Shown piece by piece: positions 55,388-64,000 of a stretch of 64,000 bases of DNA. The translations under genes and the position numbers were made by a program. Source of the DNA: Enterobacteriaceae bacterium LSJC7 (lineage in GTDB: Bacteria; Pseudomonadota; Gammaproteobacteria; Enterobacterales; Enterobacteriaceae); contig AMFN01000004.1 of the NCBI GenBank assembly GCA_000302695.1, positions 248,001 to 312,000 of the forward strand. The letters run 5' to 3'. How positions within the stretch are numbered: the stretch's first letter is position 1; every line of letters begins with the position of its first letter. Under the pieces are notes generated by a model, which was given only the letters and a program-made list of their open reading frames with translations, was not told the DNA's origin and ran no database searches.

Positions 55388-57088
55388 ATGACACACAAGC
55401 ATGTAATCGGCATCGATCTCGGTACTACTAACAGTGCGGTGAGCCTGTGGCAGAACGGGCGTGCACAGCTGGTGGCGAATGCGCAGGGCAAGTTACTTAC
55501 GCCATCTGTTGTGGGGCTTGATGACAACGGCAATATCATCACTGGCGAAAGTGCCCGACTGCGTCTGCAAAGCCATCCTCATCTTACCCAGGCCAGCTTC
55601 AAACGCTATATGGGATCGGAAGCCCAGCTTACGCTCGGTACACAGCGCTTTCGCGCCGAAGAACTCTCGGCGCTACTGCTGCGTCAGCTTAAACAGGACG
55701 CAGAGAACGGACTGGGTGAACATGTACATGATGCGGTGATTACCGTTCCCGCCTATTTCAACGAGATCCAGCGCCGGGCGGTGAAGACTGCGGGCGAACT
55801 TGCAGGCCTGAACGTGGTGCGTCTGCTTAACGAACCCACCGCTGCTTCGCTGGCCTTTGGCCTGCTGGAAAATCGCGAACAAAAATACCTGACCTTTGAT
55901 CTGGGTGGCGGCACGTTCGACGTCTCGATTATCGATATGTTTGAGGGCGTAGTAGAAGTGCGCGCCAGCAGCGGCGATGTGATGCTGGGCGGCGATGACT
56001 TTACCGAGGCTATTTGCCAGTGGATGCTCGACCAGCACCCGGCGCTGCGCCAGAGCCTGCCTGAGCTTAAGCCTGCGTTACATGCTCAGGCCGAGCAGCT
56101 TAAATGTGACCTCAGTTGCGCTAACCGCGCGAGTGCAGCGCTGGACTGGCAGCAACAGACGTGGCGCTGGACGCTCGATGAGCAGGTTCTGGCTGAGTAC
56201 TGTCGCCCGTTGCTTGAGCGCCTGCAACAGCCGGTGCAGCAGGCTCTGCACGATGCACGTTTTTCCCTTCACGATCTCGACCACGTTTTGCTGGTTGGCG
56301 GTGCCACGCGTATGCCGCTGGTGCGCCAGACGGTGGCACGCCTGTTTGGGCGCTTCCCGCGTCACGATCTCAACCCTGATGAAGCCGTGGCGCTGGGCGC
56401 GGGCGTGCAGGCGGGCATGGTCATGGCCGATGCGGCGGTGGAAGACATTGTGCTTACCGATGTCATGCCGTTCTCGCTCGGCGTAGAAGTGGTGAAGCAG
56501 CAATACGGGCAGATTGAAGACGGTTTTTTCCTGCCGCTTATCGAGCGCAACACGTTTCTGCCTGTCAGCAAAATGAAAAGCGTGAGCACGGTCTATAACA
56601 ACCAGAGCCAGGTTGAGCTGAAGGTATACCAGGGCGAAGGGCGGCGGGTGAAAGATAACATCCTGCTCGGTGAAATGACGGTGAGCGTACCGCCGCGCCC
56701 AGCGGGCGAGGTATCTCTGGAGATTCGCTTTACCTACACGCTGGACGGCCTGCTGGAAGTGGAGTGCAGTCAGGGAGAAGGTGTTGAAGCTGCACGCCTG
56801 GTGATTGAAAAAACGCCGGGGCAGATGAGCAAGCAGCAGATAGCAGAGAGCCTGCAACGGTTGGCGGCGCTTAAGCAGCACCCGCGCGACCGGGCAGAGA
56901 ACCGCGCGTTGCTGGCACATGGGGCAAAGCTTTACAGCTTTTTGCTGGGCGACGAGCGGGCGTGGGTGGATGAGGTCATGAGCGCCTTTGAGCACGCGCT
57001 GGAGAGCCAGGATCCGCGCATTATCAGCCAGATGCGCGAGCAGGTAGAGCAGGCGTTAAGCCGCTTTGAAAACGGAGCACCGCAATGA
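55388..57088 (+). CDS. hscC: Hsp70-family chaperone HscC
   Basis: A 566-residue DnaK-like ATPase of the HscC (YbeW) type. The ATPase domain is seen from GIDLGTTNSAVSLW at the N-terminus, FDLGGGTFDVSI near residue 176 and VLLVGGATRMPLV near residue 305. A substrate-binding domain follows (about 375-500), with a shortened lid. HscC differs from DnaK in lacking a full lid and has been linked to sigma-70 control. It overlaps the following J-domain gene by four bases (ATGA). In E. coli the pair sits at about 15 minutes, not at leuX. Confidence 0.92.
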   Translation: MTHKHVIGIDLGTTNSAVSLWQNGRAQLVANAQGKLLTPSVVGLDDNGNIITGESARLRLQSHPHLTQASFKRYMGSEAQLTLGTQRFRAEELSALLLRQLKQDAENGLGEHVHDAVITVPAYFNEIQRRAVKTAGELAGLNVVRLLNEPTAASLAFGLLENREQKYLTFDLGGGTFDVSIIDMFEGVVEVRASSGDVMLGGDDFTEAICQWMLDQHPALRQSLPELKPALHAQAEQLKCDLSCANRASAALDWQQQTWRWTLDEQVLAEYCRPLLERLQQPVQQALHDARFSLHDLDHVLLVGGATRMPLVRQTVARLFGRFPRHDLNPDEAVALGAGVQAGMVMADAAVEDIVLTDVMPFSLGVEVVKQQYGQIEDGFFLPLIERNTFLPVSKMKSVSTVYNNQSQVELKVYQGEGRRVKDNILLGEMTVSVPPRPAGEVSLEIRFTYTLDGLLEVECSQGEGVEAARLVIEKTPGQMSKQQIAESLQRLAALKQHPRDRAENRALLAHGAKLYSFLLGDERAWVDEVMSAFEHALESQDPRIISQMREQVEQALSRFENGAPQ

Positions 57089-58464
57089 ACATCTGGCAAA
57101 TTCTGGGAATAGAGCCGACCAACGAGGTCGCGCACATTCGCCGTGCTTACGCGCAGCAGTTGAAACAGCACAGGCCAGACAGCGACCCGCAGGGCTACCA
57201 GCAGTTGCGCGAAGCCTTCGAGCAGGCAAAAGCGATGGCTGAAAGCGGCTTCCTGACAAGTGAAGACAGCCAGCCTGACGAGCCAGAAACCAGTCCTGGC
57301 GCGGTAGCTTTAGATAAGAATGAAGTGATATTTCTCCGTACTGAGCCGGAGTTGAGTCTGGTGCCACCGACTGGAAACGTCTCTGACGTTGGGCCTGTGT
57401 GGTCTGCTCAGGAAATCACGACGCTGGTTAGCGAGCTGATGGAAAGCGAAGTCCGCGGCGCGGGGATGCTTGAAACCCTGTGGGGCCGGGTGGCTCACAA
57501 CGGATCGCTGCTACAGCAGCAGCTATTTCATCAGGAACTTGCACGCACGCTGGCAGAACAACCAGGTCTGACCGAAGGGTTGCTGGAGAGTGTATCTGCC
57601 CGGCTTGGCTGGGGGCTGGATGAATATGAGCCTGCGCGTGTGCTCGGCCCGCACGTTCTGGCAGCGCTTGAGGCCCAGTTACGCGAAACCGAGGTGAGTC
57701 GCGGCTGGAAGCAGTTGCAGGTAGAAAGCGAGTCCGGTGGCTTTTTGCAGCGCATGGCTAACCGACTGCTGCAAAGCGAGCGCGCTGAGGTGCCATTCTG
57801 GATGCGGCTTGTGCCAGGCCTGGTGAAAGAGACCCAACGGCAGGTGACCCGACTGTCACACTATTATCCGGAGCTGTTGAACCGACTTAATCCAGCATTT
57901 ATTAATTTTGTGCAGCAGCCACGGCTGGCGGCGAGTTGGAGCGGGATACTGCTGTGCATTTTCTGGGGGGCGCTTTTTACTCTGGTGTGGCCTGCGCCGG
58001 GCGTATGGGGCGGGGCGGTGATAGCTGTGGCGGCCGTAGTGTTCTTCTGGTTGTTTGGCCGTGATGTGCTGCTATTTGGGTTGGCGCGCTGGCGAAGCGT
58101 TATGACGTATTACCTGGCGATAGAGTTTGTCCTGGCAGTACTGGTGGCAGTGGGGGGCTTTGCGGCGTTCACGGTGATAGGGTTTGGCCTTGTTGAGTCA
58201 GGTGATCGTACAGGCGGAAAAGAGCTGTTAGGTGGTGTTGTGGTGGTACTTATCGGCTTTATCTACTGGTTGGCGTGGCCGAAGTTTGAGTTATTTATCC
58301 GTAAGCCTGGAGAGATGCTAAGGCGCATCTTCGCAAGCCCGTGGACGGTACTGGAACTGGTTGAGTTTGCTTTCCCAGCCATCTTTATTCTGCCGGTTTA
58401 TTTTATGATGTGGTTTGGTGTGTTGCTGGCACTGCTGAGGTTTTTGTCGCCCTCCTGGGCGTAG
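57085..58464 (+). CDS. djlC: membrane-anchored J-domain co-chaperone (DjlB/DjlC type)
   Basis: A 459-residue partner of HscC. A J-domain-like segment occupies about residues 1-55 (NIWQILGIEPTNEVAHIRRA at its start). The invariant His-Pro-Asp of J domains reads His-Arg-Pro-Asp here, at about residues 30-33, so one residue is inserted. A soluble middle region is followed by about five hydrophobic segments in the C-terminal third (about 285-450), anchoring it in the inner membrane. Coupled translation with hscC supports a specific Hsp70/Hsp40 pair. DjlB and DjlC are similar, so the exact symbol is less sure. Confidence 0.8.
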   Translation: MNIWQILGIEPTNEVAHIRRAYAQQLKQHRPDSDPQGYQQLREAFEQAKAMAESGFLTSEDSQPDEPETSPGAVALDKNEVIFLRTEPELSLVPPTGNVSDVGPVWSAQEITTLVSELMESEVRGAGMLETLWGRVAHNGSLLQQQLFHQELARTLAEQPGLTEGLLESVSARLGWGLDEYEPARVLGPHVLAALEAQLRETEVSRGWKQLQVESESGGFLQRMANRLLQSERAEVPFWMRLVPGLVKETQRQVTRLSHYYPELLNRLNPAFINFVQQPRLAASWSGILLCIFWGALFTLVWPAPGVWGGAVIAVAAVVFFWLFGRDVLLFGLARWRSVMTYYLAIEFVLAVLVAVGGFAAFTVIGFGLVESGDRTGGKELLGGVVVVLIGFIYWLAWPKFELFIRKPGEMLRRIFASPWTVLELVEFAFPAIFILPVYFMMWFGVLLALLRFLSPSWA

Positions 58465-58593
58465 AATGGCTCGATGTTTGGTTGGTCAGCGAGAAGCGGC
58501 GGGGCTTTGGTTGAGATATAACGGGTGCGCCAGGGGGCGTCATACATAACGCTGTTTTTTTCAGCACTTAGCGTGTGGTCGCATTGGCTTATC

Positions 58594-58621
58594 TTGCATG
58601 GTGATAAGCGATGGGTATAAT
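58594..58621 (+). promoter_or_regulatory. leuX promoter
   Basis: -35 TTGCAT (58594-58599), a 16-base spacer and a consensus -10 TATAAT (58616-58621), with the tRNA starting 31 bases downstream. Confidence 0.78.
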
Positions 58622-58652
58622 ACCTGCGCTTACCGCAATCCCTTCATACAGT

Positions 58653-58737
58653 GCCGAAGTGGCGAAATCGGTAGACGCAGTTGATTCAAAATCAACCGTA
58701 GAAATACGTGCCGGTTCGAGTCCGGCCTTCGGCACCA
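58653..58737 (+). tRNA. leuX: tRNA-Leu (anticodon CAA)
   Basis: An 85-nt class II tRNA with a long variable arm. The acceptor stem GCCGAAG pairs with CTTCGGC. The anticodon CAA is at 58687-58689 in loop TTCAAAA between TTGAT/ATCAA arms. The T arm is GCCGGTTCGAGTCCGGC and CCA is encoded. The sequence matches E. coli leuX. The 3' half of this gene is a well-known integration target for P4-like elements and islands. Confidence 0.98.
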
Positions 58738-58746
58738 TGAAATATT

Positions 58747-58772
58747 AAAAGACGTCAACGGACGTCTTTTTT
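58747..58772 (+). terminator. leuX terminator
   Basis: A 10-bp stem (58747-58756 with 58761-58770) with loop AACG continues into T residues, nine bases after the tRNA 3' end. Confidence 0.9.
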
Positions 58773-58830
58773 ATGTCTGAAATCCGCGTCACACAAGGCT
58801 TTTCAAGTTATTTAACTTAATCTATATCAG

Positions 58831-58857
58831 CCTAATTTGATTAGGATGATTAATCCT
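58831..58857. promoter_or_regulatory. overlapping palindromes upstream of dptF
   Basis: CCTAAT and ATTAGG flank TTG (58831-58845) and are followed at once by a second overlapping dyad AGGAT...ATCCT (58843-58857). The layout looks like an operator with three half-sites. It lies in the 320-base gene-free stretch between the leuX terminator and dptF. Confidence 0.45.
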
Positions 58858-58974
58858 CGTTATGAGAGAAACGAACTTCAAGAAAGTTCCTAAAGAGTAA
58901 CGAAGATGTTTAACAAGCTAATGACGCATACTGCAATATATGTAAGTGTTATTTAACAATATTATGGGCCAGTT

Positions 58975-59064
58975 ACTTTCAGACTGTAGTGTCTGGTGCT
59001 GAAAGTTAGACTTAAGCATCAAAAACTTAGCTAGAGGTAAAGCAACCATTTATATAGAATGGTT
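58975..59064. promoter_or_regulatory. two inverted repeats in the dptF leader region
   Basis: ACTTTCAG (58975-58982) pairs with CTGAAAGT (58999-59006), with an inner AGAC/GTCT pairing as well. Then AACCATT (59044-59050) pairs with AATGGTT (59058-59064) around TATATAG, ending 28 bases before the dptF start. They are candidate operator or leader-RNA structures controlling the restriction operon. Confidence 0.5.
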
Positions 59065-59092
59065 ACTATTTCCTTCAATAGGCTATGAGATT

Positions 59093-60742
59093 ATGAGCGT
59101 GATCACATTAGCTAAAGCGCTGAGTGTTCTTGCGAAGTCATCTTCGTTTTCTGTAACTACTGATGCCAAACGGCAAAGAGATGTGTTTGATGAGCTGAAA
59201 GACCAGCTCTTCGTTGAACAAGAGATTGAAGTTGATCTTCAACACTATCTTCGGACTGCGAAGCATGGCGAGATCATTTTTCTATGTGGTAGTAGTGGAG
59301 ACGGGAAGTCAGAAATTTTAACCCGTTGTAAGTCAGATCCACTCTACCAGCATAGATTTGATTTTTATCTGGATGCTACACACAGTTTTAAACCTCAGGA
59401 ATCAGCGATTGATGCTTTGAACAATCTGTTTGCGAAGCATCATACAGGGTCATTGCCTCTGCTCATTGGCATCAACACTGGAATGCTTGCAAATTTTGCC
59501 AGAGAAGGTGCCGAAAACCATAAGATTATCCGATCTGCGATTGACTCCTTTCTCTCTAAACAGCACGAAGGAAAGAGCCCTTATTGTAATGGAAATTGCT
59601 CTTTTTTTGATTTTGAATACTATCCAAAATTTCAATTTGATAAAAATAAGCAGTATTCATCTTTTATAAAAAAGTTACTCAAAAATTTAACTAGTAGCGA
59701 TGAAAGTAATCTTTTTTATACTATTTTTCAGAGAGACGAATCAGCTGGTAATGATTCAAAAATTATTGCTAATTTTAAACTTCTTAGTATGCCAGGTATT
59801 CAGGACGTCTTGATTAGCCAGTTGTTCAAAGCGCGATTAATCAAAGATCAGTTTGTTACCACAAGGACATTGTTAGATTTCTTGCACCATTTGCTAACAG
59901 GACCAGGTTATCTTTTTGATAATCTTTATACAGGGTTAGAAAACGATCTGATAAAAAAAATTGCTGATTTTGATCCCGCCAAGTTGCACACCTATGAGTT
60001 AGATCAGTTCATTTTACGCTATGAACTTGGGTTGGCTGACGCCGAGCTAGACGACTTTTTAACTTCACTTAAGTCGTTACACATCAATTTTGAACGACAA
60101 TACGTCAAACCCGGTGAAGCAACATCTTTGATCCGTCTTTTTTGGCTGCTACAAGGCGAATCACTAGGGAATGATTATCACCGGAAATTTACGGCGTTCT
60201 TTAACGACTCATTATTTGAACGTTATTCAGAAGTTTGGCATTTACATAGGAATTATACCGCAGACTCCGAGCAGAAAAAATTACTTAATCGCTTTTATAC
60301 TTCTGAACTTATAGCTGGTATCCAGTGCTACGCTAACCGTAAAGCGCCAGAATTAATTATGCAAAAAGAAGAGTTTTTTTTGGGTGAATTTGGAGGAGTT
60401 AAAATAACCGCACCGGTTGAGGTTAAGCCAGACTGGGATGCCATTCGCAATAAACATACAGTCCATTCAACTGGCTTTGATGTCTATTTAAAAGTAGGAA
60501 AAAACACATTGCCGCGTGTCCATATAGGGCTCAATTTATTTGAGCTATTGAATAAGTTGAATAACGGCTATCGCCCAAATAAATACGACAAAAATGCTAT
60601 CGTATTACTGGATGAAATTGTTGAACTTATTTCGGAGCAGGCAAAATACAGCAGTGAGATTAAATTTTATGCTGGTGGGCAAAGAATTTATCGCGCAAAG
60701 GTAGATGATGACATGATCACCATTAGCGGTATGGAGGTTTAG
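59093..60742 (+). CDS. dptF: phosphorothioation-dependent restriction protein DptF
   Basis: A 549-residue protein of the DptF (DndF) family, the first subunit of the DptFGH/DndFGH complex. That complex attacks DNA lacking phosphorothioate backbone modification. Walker A is GSSGDGKS at residues 66-73, indicating ATP binding. A cysteine pair in YCNGNC lies near residue 165. The gene is AT-richer than the core genes and begins an island right after leuX. dptG follows after four bases. The ribosome site before the ATG is weak. Confidence 0.88.
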   Translation: MSVITLAKALSVLAKSSSFSVTTDAKRQRDVFDELKDQLFVEQEIEVDLQHYLRTAKHGEIIFLCGSSGDGKSEILTRCKSDPLYQHRFDFYLDATHSFKPQESAIDALNNLFAKHHTGSLPLLIGINTGMLANFAREGAENHKIIRSAIDSFLSKQHEGKSPYCNGNCSFFDFEYYPKFQFDKNKQYSSFIKKLLKNLTSSDESNLFYTIFQRDESAGNDSKIIANFKLLSMPGIQDVLISQLFKARLIKDQFVTTRTLLDFLHHLLTGPGYLFDNLYTGLENDLIKKIADFDPAKLHTYELDQFILRYELGLADAELDDFLTSLKSLHINFERQYVKPGEATSLIRLFWLLQGESLGNDYHRKFTAFFNDSLFERYSEVWHLHRNYTADSEQKKLLNRFYTSELIAGIQCYANRKAPELIMQKEEFFLGEFGGVKITAPVEVKPDWDAIRNKHTVHSTGFDVYLKVGKNTLPRVHIGLNLFELLNKLNNGYRPNKYDKNAIVLLDEIVELISEQAKYSSEIKFYAGGQRIYRAKVDDDMITISGMEV

Positions 60743-60746
60743 CAGA

Positions 60747-62069
60747 ATGTATCCTATCGCAACAGCATTAAAAGTAGGTAACAATCAATTGGATAGTTAT
60801 CTACCAGTACGTAATAAAAACAATGATGTTAGCTGGCAATTTGTTACTGGTTTAGTTCTTAGCTACGCTCTGAAACGAAAAATTGAAGCCTATGATCTCG
60901 ACCAGTTTCGTGATGATTGTAAAACACATTTGCAGGACCTTCTGGATGAGCCTGAGTTTTGGTTTGTATTGGAGAGAATGTATTTTTCAAGCTTGGATAT
61001 TTTTCGTGTTTCACCACTATTTTTACTTTTTCACGCTCAGTTTGAAGGTGAAAAAATAAGTGCTGGTTCAACGGCAGATAAACGTCTTGGAACATTGTTT
61101 GCTAATCTAATGGGTGATTTCAGCCTTCACTACCCAATACCGGACAGACTGAACTTCATTGAGCAGCGAATGCTGAATAAGCTCAATGAAAAAATAAAGC
61201 TGTTGGGGAAAGGGCCGTTTGCAGAAGAACAGCCTTATCTTCCGTATATGGTAACGTGTTTTCAATCCGATCTGGCGTTTCTGGCGGAACATCCACAGTA
61301 CCTTTTACAGGAATTGACCAATACCCTGCGTTTGTACGCCTTTAGCTGGTGTGCTCAATTAGCGCTCAATCTGGACAACTGGCAAGACGGCGAACCACAA
61401 AGCAAATCACTTTTTTTTATTCTTGATAGCGAAAAAGCCAGCTCCGAGCGAGAAAAGGTGAAGCGTTATGGCTATAAGTTGTTCGCCAGCCAGAGTGAAA
61501 AACTTTTCCCGATGCTCTCTGCACTGGAGGTTTTGCAATGGGGAAAAGGAAAGAAAAAGCGTCCGTTATGGCAGATTTATCAAGATGCGCTGAATTATTC
61601 AGACTCAACTTCTCAGATATTAAATGATCTTAACGATTATTTGCAGGACTTTATTGTGGATCGTGGCCTTCCGCTTTGTGAGCGCGCAACAAACCTGGAA
61701 AGTGCATTCAAACAGCTATTATCTGTTGCCGTAGAGCAGTTCCGGGATAAAAAAACTGACCGAGCGACGGTAAATCGTAAATACGTTAATGAGCTGGAAA
61801 ATCAGATTTGCACCGACTTCATCCAAGTGCGTGGTCGGGCGGGGAAAGTGCTGGTGCTGAATCAGGATCGTCTGTTGTTACTGACCAATCTCACCGTGGG
61901 CAAAAATGACAAACTCCGCTTACATGAATTGCTCCGCGGTTTTGAACAGCGCGGTTTTTATCTGGATAACCAGTCGGCGCAAATGCTGGTAGCGTTTTAT
62001 GAACGCATGGGAAATGTAGAGCGAATGAGTGACAGTGGAGACGCCGTGTATGTCCGTAAAACAGTATGA
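60747..62069 (+). CDS. dptG: phosphorothioation-dependent restriction protein DptG
   Basis: A 440-residue protein of the DptG (DndG) family. It has no recognisable catalytic motif in what I can read; it is required with DptF and DptH for restriction of unmodified DNA. The start has GGAGG ten bases upstream, inside the end of dptF. The gene overlaps dptH by 20 bases, so the three are translated from one message. The order F-G-H matches the Salmonella dpt cluster. Confidence 0.87.
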   Translation: MYPIATALKVGNNQLDSYLPVRNKNNDVSWQFVTGLVLSYALKRKIEAYDLDQFRDDCKTHLQDLLDEPEFWFVLERMYFSSLDIFRVSPLFLLFHAQFEGEKISAGSTADKRLGTLFANLMGDFSLHYPIPDRLNFIEQRMLNKLNEKIKLLGKGPFAEEQPYLPYMVTCFQSDLAFLAEHPQYLLQELTNTLRLYAFSWCAQLALNLDNWQDGEPQSKSLFFILDSEKASSEREKVKRYGYKLFASQSEKLFPMLSALEVLQWGKGKKKRPLWQIYQDALNYSDSTSQILNDLNDYLQDFIVDRGLPLCERATNLESAFKQLLSVAVEQFRDKKTDRATVNRKYVNELENQICTDFIQVRGRAGKVLVLNQDRLLLLTNLTVGKNDKLRLHELLRGFEQRGFYLDNQSAQMLVAFYERMGNVERMSDSGDAVYVRKTV

Positions 62070-64000
62070 AACCTATTTGGCGGAAACCTTTATTGAATGG
62101 GTTGGCGGTATCATCCGGCCGGGCGAGCGCTACCAGTTCAAATCTCCCGATCCCGATAATGCTTTAAAACTCTGGAACGCATTCAAATCTCTATCGGACG
62201 GCAATCAGCTGGAAATTGCGCCAGGGCAACATATTAATTGCCTCCCCTGCAATGGCATTCAGCTGATTCCGGTACTGCATGGTGCTGAGGCTCCGGCATT
62301 CACAGAGAACTATATTTCCCATCTGCGCGATAAAGTTGCAGGGCGCAGCGGTGTTTTTGCCCAAACGGCACTGTTGATAATTCACAATAGTATGCTCGAT
62401 ACTCTGATCAACAGTACGAAAGATGTGGCTGCACCGGATGCTATCTGGTACCCACAAACCTTCAGCCATCAACTGGAAAAGCTTATTACTACCGACAGCA
62501 AACGTTCAGAGTTGTCACGCTGCTTGCTAGAGGATCAACTTGCTACGGTATTGGATGAAGGTGCTACTGTATTTGGTTTCTCGTCGCTATATCGTTTGCT
62601 GGATGATGGCAATCTGGATTTCCCCGAACTTCACTTGTTTAAAGATGATGAACTTCTGAATTATAGCCAGAAGCAGCTACGTAGCCGGCTTAATGAAAAT
62701 CGGAAATTATTTCGCCAGATAGAAGATAGTGTTGAACGCTACAGCGGGCAACTTGAGAAGGTGCTAACTGAATTCAGTGCTAAATTCATTCAGGAGCATT
62801 TTTACGATAAAGATGACTGGCGAGAGCTGGATTTCTCCGACTACAGAAAAGAGATTGAACAAAACAGAGAACAAAAACTGGTGCTGGACGACGTTTCTGC
62901 TGAAAACGGTGATGTTTGGTTACGGGCAAAAAGCGCCAGCAAGGCAGGGAAACGTGATATTAGCGTGTTGGTGCAGGTGCTGCCAGGCCAATCAAAAGCG
63001 GAGCTGGAGTTTTGTTTTCAAGGTAGCGATCTTCAGGATAGCCAGATAAAGATTGCCCATCATGACCAATTAAAGAAAGAGCCTTTTTGGCGCACTAGCC
63101 GGGCGGGGGGCAAGAGCTCCCGTATTATGGCGTCGGTGCCTTTTGACGGACGTCCCTGTTTCTTTAGCCTTGAGCTGACCAACCGCAATAATCCAGCTGA
63201 AGAGTATAAATTCCGATTATTGCTTGTCGAGCAGGGAAAGTTTTGGCTAAACGATATTCAGCACTGCTATCGCATTGAGCCTGGTAAAACGCAAATAACT
63301 TTGCAGTCGGAAGACAATATATTACGTATTGCCGAGACGGGAAGCTTAACCTACATGCTGGATGGTGAGAGCGAAGACATCGACTGCCAGCATTATGCTC
63401 AGGTGAATTTTGAAACGCTGGCGAATCAAAGTGAGCTGGTTCAGTTTGCGATTGTTTCGCGTGATTCTCGCCTGTTATTTAACGTTGAGGGGCCTGGAGC
63501 GGAAGAAGGTCTGACACTGCCGCTGCTTTTCGACCAGAGTCGTTTCAGTAAGCTCTTTAAAGAAGAAGGGAATGCAGCCTGGAACCGACTAAAGGGGCGT
63601 GTGATTGTTGATAACACCGAACACAAGGTTGTCGGTGTTCGTCAGCAATTACTAATACTGGAAGCTTCATTAATTGAGCAGCGTCTATTGGGTACAGGAA
63701 GTGACGATAGTGAGTTTGCCCTGGATGAACTTATCACTAGCCACCCTGACCTTCATAACGCCTATGAACAGTTATTTGTCTACTATCAGCGTCGCAACAC
63801 ACTACCGAGTCTGGTCTCGTGGTCAGCGGAATATCGCACCCTGGTCAGCTATATTGTTACTACTTTTGAACAGGCACTCCAACAAATCGGCCTGAGCAGA
63901 GCGCTGACAGCGCAGGAGAAACGTCTTCTGCATCTGGGAATCTGCCACAATAATGGCCATGAGCGCCTCTCGCCACTGCATCCGCTAGTACTGGCCTACC
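62050..64000 (+). CDS. dptH: phosphorothioation-dependent restriction protein DptH, 3'-truncated by window edge
   Basis: The reading frame opens at the ATG at 62050 and stays open to the last base (650 codons seen). Family members are roughly 1700 residues, with a HerA/FtsK-like ATPase in the C-terminal part that would lie outside the window. The visible N-terminal part begins MSVKQYETYLAETFIEW and contains the segments GQHINCLPCNGIQLIPVLHG and WRTSRAGGKSSRIMASVPF. The start overlaps dptG by 20 bases. The assignment rests on position behind dptF-dptG, overlap and expected size. Confidence 0.85.
   Translation, partial: MSVKQYETYLAETFIEWVGGIIRPGERYQFKSPDPDNALKLWNAFKSLSDGNQLEIAPGQHINCLPCNGIQLIPVLHGAEAPAFTENYISHLRDKVAGRSGVFAQTALLIIHNSMLDTLINSTKDVAAPDAIWYPQTFSHQLEKLITTDSKRSELSRCLLEDQLATVLDEGATVFGFSSLYRLLDDGNLDFPELHLFKDDELLNYSQKQLRSRLNENRKLFRQIEDSVERYSGQLEKVLTEFSAKFIQEHFYDKDDWRELDFSDYRKEIEQNREQKLVLDDVSAENGDVWLRAKSASKAGKRDISVLVQVLPGQSKAELEFCFQGSDLQDSQIKIAHHDQLKKEPFWRTSRAGGKSSRIMASVPFDGRPCFFSLELTNRNNPAEEYKFRLLLVEQGKFWLNDIQHCYRIEPGKTQITLQSEDNILRIAETGSLTYMLDGESEDIDCQHYAQVNFETLANQSELVQFAIVSRDSRLLFNVEGPGAEEGLTLPLLFDQSRFSKLFKEEGNAAWNRLKGRVIVDNTEHKVVGVRQQLLILEASLIEQRLLGTGSDDSEFALDELITSHPDLHNAYEQLFVYYQRRNTLPSLVSWSAEYRTLVSYIVTTFEQALQQIGLSRALTAQEKRLLHLGICHNNGHERLSPLHPLVLAY

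Noticed and set aside
58738-59092. Integrase gene or a second copy of the leuX 3' end marking an attachment site.
   Set aside because: No integrase frame and no repeat of the tRNA 3' end occurs in the visible part; the other island boundary would be outside the window.

Overview
The window is chromosomal DNA of a member of the Enterobacteriaceae (Enterobacterales). Protein sequences and gene order match Escherichia coli closely over long stretches: yhbW to yqjF of the E. coli 71-minute region, and the yjgR / ahr / leuX neighbourhood. The GC-rich coding style and the complete malonate decarboxylase operon fit a Klebsiella, Kosakonia, Enterobacter or Cronobacter type of genome. I cannot assign a genus from sequence alone. 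Both edges cut genes: cybC on the left and dptH on the right.

Layout. (1) 1-1736: end of cytochrome b562, a DUF2461 protein and a periplasmic BOF-type protein. (2) 1958-9017: mdcABCDE, mdcF, mdcG and mdcH, the malonate decarboxylase operon. Its regulator mdcR lies about 9.4 kb away at 18416-19342. Between them are an effector-like gene with an AT-rich secreted partner, a 17-copy heptamer tandem repeat, a beta-glucoside cluster (GPH transporter, GH3 glucosidase, AraC regulator, with a perfect CRP palindrome upstream) and an AT-rich phosphoethanolamine transferase. (3) About 19590-28619: a poorly characterised cassette. It encodes a PRD protein, an SFCGS glycine-rich protein, DUF4312, two membrane proteins (DUF4311, DUF4310), an amidohydrolase/deacetylase, a DgaE-like ammonia-lyase, a DgaF-like KDGP aldolase, an exported lactonase-like propeller and a BglG/MtlR-type regulator, with a perfect CRP palindrome at its head. 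It looks like uptake and breakdown of an N-substituted amino sugar acid through 2-keto-3-deoxy-6-phosphogluconate. (4) 28624-41201: yhbW, a ccdAB toxin-antitoxin pair, ubiV-ubiU divergent from ubiT-yhbS, yhbQ, yhbP, yraR, a YfaZ-type porin-like gene, dolP, diaA, yraN, lpoA, rsmI and a VOC protein. (5) 41332-45729: garD divergent from garL-garR (garP and garK absent here), then rnpB. (6) 45876-50300: an orphan AT-rich gene, yhaK, yhaJ, yhaH, yqjG, yqjF. (7) 50532-58737: yjgR, dihydroxyacetone kinase, ahr, the hscC/djlC-like chaperone pair, and tRNA-Leu(CAA) leuX. (8) 59093-64000: an AT-richer island start downstream of leuX carrying dptF, dptG and the first 650 codons of dptH, the restriction half of a phosphorothioate-dependent defence system. 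The matching modification genes are not in view.

The two most interesting parts are the cassette at 19.6-28.6 kb, whose transport proteins have no established function, and the dptFGH island at leuX.
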